A model generated the notes under the pieces. The model did not search any database. It was not told where the DNA came from and saw only the letters and a list, made by a program, of their open reading frames with translations. A DNA stretch of 64,000 bases from Perkinsus olseni (lineage: Eukaryota > Perkinsozoa > Perkinsida > Perkinsidae). The position numbers were made by a program, and so were the translations under genes. This document shows positions 34,301 through 45,418 of the stretch, one piece after another. The DNA is taken from assembly GCA_013115135.1 (NCBI GenBank), contig JABANP010000163.1, positions 1-64,000 on the forward strand, written 5' to 3'. Every line of letters starts with the position of its first letter. The stretch's first letter is position 1.

Positions 34301-36915
34301 GACATGCATAACGATCGATGGAAATACGAACGACGTACCTCTAATATCTTCCAAGCGCCAGGACAGCCTCGTCGAGTCATCATAGCCGAAGCACGATTGG
34401 GACTGAGAAGAAGTTGCGAGTCGAATACAGACGGAGGTGCCAGTAAGACGGTCTCGGGGGCCACAGCTGTACTTACAAGGTTTGAATTGAGTGCGATGTC
34501 CCACATAGGTTTGCCCTGAAAGAATGAAGATGCGATGAAGATGCGATGAAGATGATGTGAAGCGAATGAGGAACGCTTCCGGACCCCGGGCATTACTGCA
34601 GCGATGGTGGCTCCTCCCTGAAAGGAACAGTTGAAGCTCACAACAACAGAGGGTCGAGCGAGGTGAAGCATGAGTAAGAGAGAGATGAGGATGCTTACGA
34701 GGTCTCCGACGGGTTGAAAGGTCCTGTTGGCGATTGACTCCTCGGCCACCTGAGGATGGCAGGTTCATTGCCATTCATCCCCACACCTCGGGGCACACCT
34801 TCTTCAGTCGGTCTTCCACTTCAATCGGTGTGAGGCGTGAGGAGGCGTTTGGAGATCCAAACTCCCTCCACCGGCTCCGTCCTCTCATAGAGGTGCTCCA
34901 GTCCCAGCTCGAGAGCATGCTCGCATGACCTCGGATGCGCGGGCACTCGGACAGTGAAGTACCTTTGTAAACCAGAGATTATATCCAAGAAATGAGAGAA
35001 AAGCATCACCCCAACCAGAAGGGCACTTGCACTCACCTGTCCTCATACTCGTTATTCTTCCTCGTGAAGTTGTAAACAAGACTAACGAAAAACCCCTTCA
35101 GAGAAGCGGAGGCCTTCCTCCCAGTAGGCTCCTCCTCTGTAGCTGCCCTCAATGCCACAAGCGACCTGGGACCGGTGTATTTCCCTGAGAAAGACATGAG
35201 CGTGGGAATTCCTTCAGCATTTCTTACTTCGGTAAGCCTTCCAGCGGAATTTCACGTCTTCGCTGAAACACGACAGCTCCTTTTGCGTATTTTTCTGAGA
35301 GAATGAAGCCTTCTAGTCATGCAGCTCACAGGAAAATCCTTAACAGTGACGACGCGACAGGTCGAGCAACATCGTCCACGTGCTACTCGGACGGGTCGGG
35401 ATTTACCGAGATTACACTCGCAGCAAGTCAATCACTCACCTTCATCACCGCGTGGGCGCCAATCCACTGCAAGGTTCTGAACTGAAGGCAAGAGAGGTGA
35501 CGATTGGCCGATCGACCGAGGGCCGGGAAGTACTCACCTCAAACCTCGCGTCCTTGTCACCTCTGCTGAGGGCTCGCTGGTACTGAAGACACCACAGCAT
35601 CGACACACTCAAGCGTACGTGAACTCTATCATGATCATCATCATCCTATGAGTAGAGGTGGCCAGAGAGCTTTGAGGTTCAGAGGCCACGGTATGAGGCT
35701 CATACAGTGTATTACACAGTCTGTGACGTAAAAATACAACGTGAAAATACGAGGCCTCTTTAGAAGAACGCGAAGAAGCAAAGAAGCAGCGCCTTTCCAA
35801 TTGAGACTTTGAGTGAGCAGCACGTCCTCGGCTTGCATTCAGTCTCCCAAGAGCCTCACCAGTGTTATGTCATTCCTCAGTTGCTTCAAAGTGTAGTCCG
35901 CCCCTCCAGCTCCTTCCTCGACTAAGCCACTGCCATCCGCCTTTAGTGAGATCCTGGAGTCATTCATAATGGTAAGACAGATGTGTGGGTTATCGGATGC
36001 CGTCTCTTCGTCCCCTTCCAGCAAGGTCTCAATGTAACGGCTCCTCTCCCGAGGTAGGTCGACACCATATTCACTGAAGCGACACGGGAACGAGAGAGTG
36101 ACGGTCACGTGGCAGTCGATGGTAGTCACTCACATGCCATCGACCAGAAAGGTGACAGTTAGGTCAGAGTCGGGCCTCTCGAAGAGTATGTTGGGTTTCC
36201 AACCGTAGAAGTGGGAGAAGTCATCTGCGTTAATGAAGAAGGGAATACTCGGCATCAGAATGGTTGGTTACCTCTACGCCAAAGACGCCAGAAGAGGGTC
36301 TGATCTCCCTCGCCTCGAGCTCGGCATTCAAACACCTACAGCAATGAGGCCATCGATCCGCGGATTCCAAGAGCCGAAAACCGAAGGTAAGAGGACACAA
36401 AGTGAGCGAGTCTGCATGTGATCATTCCCCTGCATGAAAACCATCGATACATCGACTTACAATGAACGCTGCTCGGGCTGCCAGTTTGAGCGACTTAGCC
36501 TAACAAACACAGCATGCGGTGAATGATTGGTTTTGTCAGAGGGAGCGACAGCAGTGATAACGTAGAGTCCGATAACATAGTCCGACGAGCCTGAGGAAGA
36601 CACCATCATCAGCCTACCTTCGTGTCGGGGAAGAAACTCGCCGTCTTCGTCTCCCGCGTTGCTTGTCCTCTAGCTGCACGGTGACCTCCTGCGTTTTTTA
36701 CTGCAGTGCCACTAGGAACCGGGTCTCCCTGGCCTCCTCGCTGTTCCCACTGAGGAAGCGAAGCGAAGGACTCCGGAACGCGTTCGTGATCGTTTTCGAT
36801 CGGCGGAGAAGCTCACCCTAAACGAATCATCGGAGCATCTTCCTCCGAAGCAGCCACTGCGGGCGGTCACTAGGTAGGTGGCACTGATAACTAAGCCAGC
36901 AATGAGGGCCCGCAT
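28330..36915 (-). CDS. Secreted modular array protein B, with an internal tandem duplication
   Basis: The start at 36915 opens a signal peptide (MRALIAGLVISATYLVTARS, then GCFGG) with donor GTGAGC. Exons then repeat a fixed order: AKSLKLAARAAFI; ECRA...QTLFWRLWRRG; FYGWKPNILFE...LTVTFLVDG; SEYGVDLP...DYTLKQLRNDITLV (35857-36075); QYQRALSRGDKDARFE; KYTGPRSLVALR...FVSLVY. They continue with RYFTVRVP...CEHALELGLEHLYE (34797-34964), LKNKKRVKTKSTSVEIG, VVDFHDSKDIP, FAVYTK...METFVQAAYRSKY (33918-34091), ELVSDISRV (32393-32539) and QYLTAIKEVAKLQ. The whole series then starts again (AKSLLLAANEAFV at about 32.10 kb) down to QYLAAIKEAEELKKKKDK near 28.55 kb. The intron between QYLTAIKEV... and AKSLLL... 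has good GT/AG signals, so the two halves are probably one gene. The stop is tentative (about 28330). Function is unknown. Confidence 0.5.
29198..31960. repeat. Segmental duplication, copy 1
   Basis: This is collinear with 33405-36330. Near-identical blocks include 29198-29470, 29690-30180, 30440-30720, 31180-31340 and 31640-31960, matching 33405-33680, 33925-34420, 34690-34970, 35440-35605 and 36010-36330. The offset grows from about 4207 to about 4370 bp through indels. Similarity extends through introns, so the event is a DNA-level tandem duplication and relatively recent. Confidence 0.85.
33405..36330. repeat. Segmental duplication, copy 2
   Basis: This is the partner of 29198-31960. Both begin in the same sequence cagcgggcccgtccgacctg. 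Divergence is concentrated in a few intronic stretches, for example 35280-35440. Confidence 0.85.
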
Positions 36916-37647
36916 CGGTAAGAAGGACAAAGCTGGGGTGAGCTGAACGGGGAGATCTCCGCCTCCTGCACTCGACGACGAGCGAGGAGTTGCGGTCCAG
37001 GAGCCGCTTCGCCGCGCCTGCTGTGAGGGCGACTACGGTATGCCTGTCTAACCTCATGCTTACTATTGATAACGCGAGGAATGAAGGACATGTTACGAAC
37101 ATCATCAATATAAAGTTCCAAGTCAATAACACACATCTCGATGAATGAGAAGCACTGTCAAAGTGCAACGATCGATTCATGAGGACAACAGAATCCAAAG
37201 AATCGTGACATCTACATATGGCTCAAGGCCGGGGGACCAAGGTGGACAGTTCCCCCTCGATCGGGGCGAAATGAGATGATACGGAATACATAGTCGCAGC
37301 GGAGGCTGCTGCCCTGGGAAAATGCTATTCGTCAAAAGGTGCACAGCCGATGGTTGAAGAATCCCTAGGTAGGGAGCCCTCGGCAGAAGGGCAGATCTCA
37401 GCGGCCTGGCGAGTCCCGCGGTGCAGGTTGAGGAGCGCTGGCTCTGTTCTTCAAGCTTCTCCGAGGGGGCTTCTGGGGTGTCCTCTGCCCCCGACTATTA
37501 AAAGAACCAACTCGACCAGGCTGCGAGCTCGGACGTTCAAGAGATGCCGGCGCACTCCAGGGCATCGTTTTTCGACGTTCATCGTCAATCAGTGGCGAAG
37601 TGGCCGTCACTGGTAGGGAATAACGAACCGCTTGCTTAGCACCATCC

Positions 37648-40600
37648 TCAGCCGAAGATCCCTTTCTCGATTCTGGGAGCTTCCGGGGCTTTCTTCTTTT
37701 TCAATGAAGGGGCGAGCTTACGTGAGCTGGGAAGCACTGCGGTATGGACAGGGGACACTTCGAGCACTTCATCGTTCGTAAAAGGGTCCGACAGCCGCGA
37801 CGGTCTGAAGAACTTGTTATACGGCAGCCCTTTGCTGTTCGTAGAGTAGAGCCGAGGGTCTCGCTCTGGATGATAGACTTTTTGTCTCAGGTAATCCGTA
37901 TGCTCGAAAGTGCCAGCTTTACCTCGGCTCCACTGAAACAAGGAAATCAGTGGACAGTAAACGCAACAACTGGCCTATTCCCAGCGTCTGCGGCCAGTCC
38001 ATCCACAGCAAGCTACAGGCTCTAGTGGACTCAAAGACACTCTCCATTCACGCGGTGTAGAGGAAGTGTCAACCAGCTCACCTTGCTATCCAAGTTCGGC
38101 TTTTTTCTCCCCTCCAACTCCTGCAATATTAATCGCTATCAAGTACTGAGGAAATTGTTCATATGATTTCACGCAAAACATTCTTTCGAAGGAAGCAGCA
38201 GAGGAAGTGACTTACTCGGGAGATGTCGAAGACCAACTCGCTCTTCGTCATTTGCATGGTGAAGTCAACATAGAGACGACTGCCAGCCGCCCTCAGTGCT
38301 GTTGAGCATTTCTGAACCTCCGGGAAGTCATCCCGCGAGATAAGAAGAACGAGTTTCCTAAACAGGAGCAGAAGAGCAGCTTCGGCTTCTCCGCAGCATC
38401 GAGGCTGTCAGACCACCGCACGCCTCAAGACCAGAACGCTTATAGTAATCATCGCAGAAGGCTTCACTGACCTGCCATCTCCTAGCCTGATCTCCACGTT
38501 AGTGCCCTCTCTCTGCTCCTTAGCACCCTTCCCAACCGTAGGCATCCCTGACAGAACAGCGGCCAGTCGATGGACCGAAGGCAACATGGGCGAGCTGAGG
38601 TGAGCAAGGCGGCAGAGGCACGCCCTGCCCAAATGCGGTTTGATACCACTTGGCGGAGGGAGCCACGTGCATTCCACCATCCTACTTGGTTTATCGAAAG
38701 CCCACTCGGAAGCCGGTAGCGTTCGATTGGCATACGATAAAGGCCGGCTCAACCTTCTTCTTATTCTTCTTCCTCCCCTTCTTCGTTTTCTGTTGAGTGA
38801 CCTACAAGATAGAATCCGCGCTTCCCCGGAGCGGAGGAAGACTGGCAGGAGCACGCTGACCTCAGACTCAGCTCGAGCTTGAGCTTCATCTGCATTAGCT
38901 CCGAGGAGTTGAAGAGTTTCATGCTGTCATAGCAAAGGATGCTGCAGGTAGAGCTACAGCGGCGAGCTCACCTCGAGACTCCTCATCGCCTTCGATAATG
39001 ATGGCACGCCGCCTTCCTGAATGGTGGCCAACACATAGTCGCTCATCGCCTGAAAATGAGAAGCACTTCGCTCGAGAGCGAGGAAGTTGGATACATGCCG
39101 CCGCCGCCGCCTTCGAACCTTCTGTAAATCTCCCTTCAGTCCGAGCACAGACACGCTGCCTGACTGGTAGTCTGATGACTTATAAGCCAGGGCGACGAAT
39201 GTTTCCATCATTAGGGAACACGAGAGTTGATTATCATCGTAGAGATACTGCTCCCAGGCGTACACTCCAAAGGCCCTGCACAGCAAAGGTATCGAAGAAA
39301 GTGTCCGCAGAGAACTTGAAGGAGCCTTACGGGATTTCCTTCGAGTCCTCGATGGTCATAACGATAACTGTATCAGTTTTATTCTCTTTCTCATTAAATA
39401 GAGGCCCCATGAAATCTGAATGTGAGATTCACCGCAGCCCGGCAGGAAGGGGAGATTCCTTCCACTCGACGCAAACGAGGCCAAGCTCTCGGTGGCCATC
39501 GAGTAACTTACACTTGGGGTCCTCGAGCCTCCACGAAAGTTTTGCAGTGTCATCGAATCCGAAACACACGCCAAACTGAAGGGAAAGAGCCTGCCAAGGG
39601 CGGTGAATGGAGGCGACTTACAAGCAACGATCTCCGTGCTATTTCTGAGAGAGGCTCGCCCTGAAAGGAGAGAGTCACCAGCATGCACGCAGCAAACAGG
39701 GGAAAGCGATAGAGACAGTCGTCGAGTCAGCAACCATTACCAGAGTGACGGCGCCTTCTCCCTGAGAGAGAACGCGGCTGAATAGTGGAGACGGGAATGC
39801 GAACTTACGAGGCTTGCAACAGGCGAGAACTTCTTGTTCGTCTCCGAGGTCTCAGCCACCTGGAAGAAGGGACGCTGCAGTAGCCCTTGACGAGAAGGAC
39901 TACAGCGCAGCAGAAGGAGGTGGGCCTGACCTTCTTCAAACGAGCCTCCACATCAATCGGCGTGAAGCGGGAAAATGCTTTGAGGTTTGTTATTTTATGG
40001 CTTTCGAATAGCCGCTCAAGTCCCATCTCCAACGCTTGCTCACACGTCTCTGGCTCCCAACCCACAGAGACAGTAAAGTACCTGATGGATAGAAGGCAAG
40101 GCTATGACGCGTTAGGCCGCCACTGTTGTGATCACCGAATGCCCTACACAATGGTCCTAGTGGCTGTCACAAGAGGGAGCAGGAATACACAGTCGAGGTC
40201 TCCATCGTGTCAGAGACTGTCGATAAATTCAGTGAATTCTCAGCAGAAAGGCGAAGGAAATTCATCAGCGAGCATTGCTGCACCGTGCTCTACGCACCGC
40301 TATCCCTCACTGAGGCTACTGAAAGATTAAGGCTCGCCGAAATTTCCCTATAGGAAAGTGACGAGGAATCATGATGGATTCTGCTGCTGACCACTTACTT
40401 GTCCACATACTTATCATTCTCCTTATCAACTCTATAGACGAAGCTCACAAAGTCATGCCGCGGTCTCTTCCTTGCGGATTTTTCCCGCTTCGTCCTTCCA
40501 AACCACCAACGATTTCGGCCCAGTGTACTTTCCTAAGGTTAGACTTCGTGTCTCGAACACTGTCGCACCAGGAGGCTCCTCTACCTCTATAAACCTTCCA

Positions 40601-42262
40601 ACGGAATTTAACGTCTGGGTGATAACATGATAGTTCGCTCCTTGTGTCCTTCTAGGAAAGAAAGAAAACTCATGGAGACGCGCCCATCCTCGTGTCAACG
40701 CTGGCAAGCTCAATCAAGGCGTTAAAGAACAACTGTTGGTGGCCGTGGCGTCAAGACGCGAGAAACTGCGCGACAAGTATAACCCATGGACCGGGAATGA
40801 GAAGGTAACTTGTAGGCTGTGAGATGCATTACCGGCTTCGAGACCTACTCAATCCGTAACTAGTAAAAATCTCACTGAATCTTATCAATCCTAAGGCGAT
40901 CTGCCGGCGTCTTCGCAACGAACAAACGGCGACATTGTTACCTTGGTCGAAGCCTCGGAAGCAATATCCTCGAGGTCCTTGAACTGAGACACCACGGAGT
41001 TCAGCTGCACTAGCCTCTAAGATGAACTACTCACCTTGAAGGTTGCGTCCTCCTTGCCGGCCTTGATGGCTCGTTCATACTGACAGAGAGTGAGGTGGAT
41101 CCACGACGAGAGATCACCAGCTCTCGGAGCAGTAGGCAGCCGAGTCTCACCAAGGCTATGTCACTCCTCAGCTGCTTCAGTGTATAGTCATCACTCCCCA
41201 CCCTCCGTCGTGACGGGGGCAGGAACTCTTTGCGAAGGGAAATCTGCCCGGCATCGAGGATGATCTTGCAGGTGCCGTTGTAGTCAGCTCGAACGTCCTC
41301 ATCCATTTTCTCCAAGCGAAGGAGGCTCGTCAGTCGCCCCTCCCACTCTTTGTTCAAGTCGACGCCGTACTCACTGACACAAAGACCAGCTGAACTCAGC
41401 CCACCTGCAAGCTACTTACCGGCCGTCCACCAAAAAAGCCACAGTTAGCTCAGCTTCGGGTCTCTTGAGCAAGCTTAGAGGGTCACCCTGGTAGTAGGAG
41501 TAGAAGTTCTCTGCAAGAGGTCATCACCCTGAGCTCCTCCACAAAGAGGTCAAGTCTCACCTCTATACCAAAGACGCCAGTACAAGGTCTGTCCTGCGTC
41601 ATTCTTGGCACGACACTCCGAAGCCTACAGACAGCCAATCCTCAGAAATAACAACGGGCTCTTCCAAGGCTTATTTGCGGCGATGACAGAATACTTACGC
41701 CAAACGCTTCTTCAGCCGTCTGTGCTAGAGACTTCGCCTGAGAACAACAATGATGCTCAGAAGCTGAATGCATCAAAAGCAGGGAGTGAAAGTGGAGAGA
41801 GACATTTTGAGTAGAAGCCGGAGCTAGGCCGAAAGAGCAATGCTAAGGCCTTCTGTAGACAACAGCAACTGGTGAGAAGTTGATGGTTGACTCCCAGCCA
41901 GCGTACCAGGATGTCCGGTAGTAGGGGTTGGCTAGAGCGCCTAGAATGGCTTCCCTTGCTGTTCATCCTGATGCCCCCCTCTTGCAGTAACATCGTCAAG
42001 TCTTGGCAGTTTACCCGCCCGAATGGACGGCACCAGCTCCAGTTCGTCTTGTTTCACCTTCTTTTTGGACTGCCATAGAATCGGATGAGCATCGAGCCAC
42101 GGTGTGCGCGCTCTGCCGTGAGACTCGCCAATGGAAACTCCCCGAGGAGCACCTTCTTCCACCTTGAATAACCTCCCAAAGCATTTGCCACCGAAGCAGC
42201 CCAGTCCCTATGGATATGCCACAGTTTGAAGCGATTACTAGCCCTGCAGCGAATATCTTCAT
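37648..42262 (-). CDS. Secreted modular array protein C
   Basis: The start Met at 42262 heads a hydrophobic leader (MKIFAAGLVIASNCGISIG) related to the leader of gene B. Exons follow the same order as gene B: AKSLAQTAEEAFG (about 41.71 kb), ECRAKNDAGQTLYWRLWYRG (about 41.58), DYTLKQLRSDIALV (about 41.15), KYTGPKSLVVWKDE (about 40.5) and YFTVSVGWEPETCEQALEMG (39.88-40.08). They continue with TVIVMTIEDSKEIP and VYAWEQYLYDD...METFVALAYKSS (39116-39286), QKTKKGRKKNKKK (about 38.76), CSTALRAAG...ELVFDISR (about 38.2-38.36) and QYLIAI (about 38.12). A C-terminal tail exon (YHPERDPRLYSTNSKGLPYN, then a basic end KKKKAPEAP) stops at 37648. The KYTGP exon contains a frame break before HDFVSFVYRV, and the leader exon changes frame before GCFGGKC, so this copy may be damaged or the consensus may carry indels. 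Function is unknown. Confidence 0.5.
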
Positions 42263-42410
42263 GGAGGGAAAGAAGTCCCTAGGGAGACAGCTCCGCTCAC
42301 ACACCCCAGCCGAGGCCCATCATTGACAAGCGCAAAGACGGTGGGCTGAGGCGATCATTAGGAGATTGAACACATCAACATCATGAGCAATAAGTAAAGC
42401 AGTGCGTGGA
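42233..42410. repeat. Duplicated leader/upstream region, copy 1
   Basis: Sequence from ttactagccctgcagc through caacatcatgagcaataag matches 43755-43945 with interruptions. On the minus strand it spans the first exon and upstream region of array gene C. Confidence 0.7.
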
Positions 42411-42609
42411 AATGTTGGGGCGTGCGTACGGCATCTGATAATGAACATGAAACTACCGTTAGTCGAGGCCTATGCCGGTAGCTTCAGTCAACGTGAAGTC
42501 CGGACGGCTACTTCCTGCTGTTGTGCATCAAACCGAAGAAATGAGACTGAAAAGAAGCACCATCCCTCACCGTCAATCGTCAATCGTAAGTCGTCTCATG
42601 CGGCCCCTC

Positions 42610-43611
42610 AACTCACCTTCGACCGCAGATCATGGCTTAACTCGCTCAATGTAACCTGGGAGAGTTTCTTATCCGGGCCGTACCTCGCCGCTACAGCCCT
42701 CTCCAGGACCGACCGACAGATCGTCTTGATGAGGGTCTCGCCTTCCGCACCGTGCAAGTCGCGAATGGTGAAAGTGAAACGCAAACGTAATCTGAGAAGA
42801 AAAGAGAGCTTGTCGCTACTCGGCAACCGACCGAAGGGAAACTGATGATTTCTGAGGTGAGTCGGTCAGAATGCAGTCCTTACTGGCCTTTCTTCAGCAG
42901 AAACCCCTCACTCGTCTCCGGCAGCTCATTGAGGTATGTCCCTGAGAGAAAGACCTGATTCCCCCATCCCCAGAAGGGAAGCAGCAGTGCTCGGATGCTG
43001 CTTACCTTCCCGTGGCCAAGACCACGTTATTCTAGAGTTGTTAGCAGCGCACCTCCACACTTTCGCAGGTAGACCTTCAACCCGGGACTGACCATGAGGG
43101 AGGGGTGGTCGGCGGGGGGACTCCGAACTCATCGTTGGAAGACTCCACAGCCAAGACTCACAACATAGCGTTGTGGTATCAAGTCCTTAACCAGCTCCTC
43201 CAAGCTCCGGTCCTCAGGATTGGCGCTCGGCGGCGGCGGCCTGTTGTGAGTTTCCCAGTAACTCCTCGACCATGGGACGTGGGGTGCGGAGTACGCTGTT
43301 GTGATCTCACCGTGGTGCGGTATCAACTTTCGAAGGGCAGCCTCAGTGCCTTTCTTCGCCATCAGAAGTGCTTTCTGGACCCCCTGAGAAATCATAAAGG
43401 CAAGACATACTGAACAACGTGGAGGCCTACCCTCAAAAGTTCGTCGTTCAGGTGCATCCTCGGCAGGTGCGGAGGAGGAGGTTCGCCTGGCTGCTGAGTG
43501 AGGAACTGCGACTGGTGAGCGGCCCACAACTCCTACATTGCTGGACGTTGAAGATCCGTTAACGTAGATGACTAGAAGCACGAGTAAACATCCGACAGAA
43601 GGCAGCGGCAT
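42610..43611 (-). pseudogene. Array gene D, degenerate copy
   Basis: It opens with a signal peptide (MPLPSVGCLLVLLVIYVNGS, start 43611) matching that of gene A. It continues with NRPPPP...LEELVKDLIPQRYVVS, a disrupted exon ending VVLATG, and a module RFTFTIRDLHGAEGE...ICRSVLERAVAARY (about 42610-42800). Its neighbour at 44.2-45.1 kb has the same exons in order. Where the neighbour reads VDLYAAKLSSCVVLAT, this copy has in-frame TAA (43041-43043) and TAG (43032-43034) before VVLATG, so this exon is broken. The leader exon itself is open for 160 codons. It is either a pseudogene or a gene that now skips this exon. Confidence 0.5.
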
Positions 43612-43754
43612 ATCTGGGAAACCTTCCGAGGATTAACAGTGCAACTTCAGCTGCGGAAGCAATGGCCTCAACCAATCAAATCATTTCCATCACAGGAACA
43701 TGGTTCGAGGAATTCTATGTCACCGAAGCCGCTCTTCACGGAAGTGAGACAGCT

Positions 43755-43945
43755 TAAAACGATTACTAGCCCTGCAGTGGGAGATCCTCGAGAGAGAAAG
43801 AAGCTCCTACGGAGGCGGCAGCAGCAGCAGCTGCATTCGCACACCCCAGCCGAGGCCTGTCATTGACGAGCGCAAAGACGGCAGGTTGGTACGATCATCA
43901 GTGTGTGAGAACATCAACATCATGAGCAATAAGCAAAGTGATGCC
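43755..43945. repeat. Duplicated leader/upstream region, copy 2 (relic)
   Basis: This is similar to 42233-42410, but the position of the start ATG of gene C is not conserved (gaggatctcccactgcaggg on the minus strand). It looks like a leader exon left behind by duplication, just upstream of array gene D. Confidence 0.65.
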
Positions 43946-44239
43946 CGAAGACGATGAGGTGGTAGGCGGATCGGCATCTGACAGTGATGATGATACTACT
44001 GGAAGTGGACTGCACTATCAACTCCGACCTACATCGCTCACAACATAACGGCGGGTGGTTGTCCTAGGGGAGCGTATCTCTAGTATAAGTTCATAATGAA
44101 CAGGGTTGGGGGCTACTCCGACCGAGTACTGCGGCGTCGAATGAAGCCAAAGAGGCGTTCCTGACAGGCAAGAGGTGTTATTCTCTAACACCACTATGCT
44201 GATGGAGGCAGCGACTCATCGGCAACCACTACGGAATGA

Positions 44240-45130
44240 CTACGATCCAGCCCCTCACTTTCTTTCGAATGTCGTCCTCGAACTTCTTCAATGCTATCTG
44301 TTCAAGGCTCTTGGCTTTGGATTTGTACCTCACTGCCACCGCCTTCTCCAGTGCCAATCGGCAGATCGTTTGTAAGAGCTCATCATGTCGGGCTCTATGA
44401 AGATCTTCACGACCAAATGGGAATCGCAACCGCACCCTAAGGCAGGGAGACACGACACACGTGAACTCGCACATACTCGCCCCATGGGCAGCAGCAGAAA
44501 ATCGATTCTACCGCTCACGCCTCTTACTTGCCCTTCGAGACCACAACGACTTCGCTCTTCTCCGGGAAGTCATCGAGCTCGATGCCTGAGCCAGCGCCAT
44601 TTCCATCACGCATCCCCCCGCGTCTAAGAGGTTTCAACTCACTTTTCCGTGGCCAAGACCACACAACTTGAGAGTTTGGCGGCGTACAGGTCCACATCGA
44701 CTCGGGCAGGCCTTTTGACCTCGGACTGACAAGAACAGCTGGTAATGTCCCTCACCAATGTGGTAATCATCCAACAACTCACAGTGCCGCGTTGCGGAAT
44801 CAAGCCCTTCACCGCGTCCTCCAAAGTTCGCTTTTTCGATTCACTGCTCTCAGGAGCGTTGTCCACTCGAGGCGGCGGCCTGTCGATGAGGAGTTCGCCA
44901 CAATTAGCTCGCCTCACTCCAGGAGTCTCCGCTCATCTTTCGCTAAGATGCCTCATCTCACCGTAATCCGCTTTCCCTCTGCGCAACTTCAGTGTGCTCT
45001 CTTCTCCTCTGACTCGCCCGTCTGTTCGCCTGAGAAAACTGAAGATAACATCCGCAAATCGGCGACAGCGGCTCACGTTCTTCACTCGAATGTCATTGTC
45101 CATGGCCGTGGATATTTGCGCTGTTGACCT
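44240..45130 (-). CDS. Secreted-array type protein E, intact paralogue of gene D (partial model)
   Basis: Minus-strand exons encode FSFLRRTDGRVRGEESTLKL (about 45.0 kb), ELLIDRPPPRVDNAPE...TLEDAVKGLIPQRGTVS (about 44.78-44.90), RPARVDVDLYAAKLSSCVVL with ATEK and a GTGAG donor (about 44.64-44.72), and the module RLRFPFGREDLHRA...ICRLALEKAVAVRYKS (about 44.25-44.45). These match gene D exon for exon. A signal peptide was not found, so the 5' end is uncertain. Function is unknown. Confidence 0.42.
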
Positions 45131-45418
45131 GCCCTTGGACCTAGAGTGGGAAGAAGTACGAAAAGAGTGGTACGCCGAGATAATTCAGAATTTCGTCGTG
45201 AGGGTTGGGAGCTTTCTCTACCCTCATCCTCACCAACATTACCATGGACTTCACGTATTCAACAATCACGAGCGCACTCAGATCGCGATCAGCGGTTCGA
45301 TAACAGGAGTCGGGATCGAAGCGAAGAGCTATTGTCGCTAGCTATCAAATCGTCCGTGAATAACAGGGGAATCATGAACGGCGGAATAACCTCCTTACCG
45401 GGAACTCGCTCACATCCG

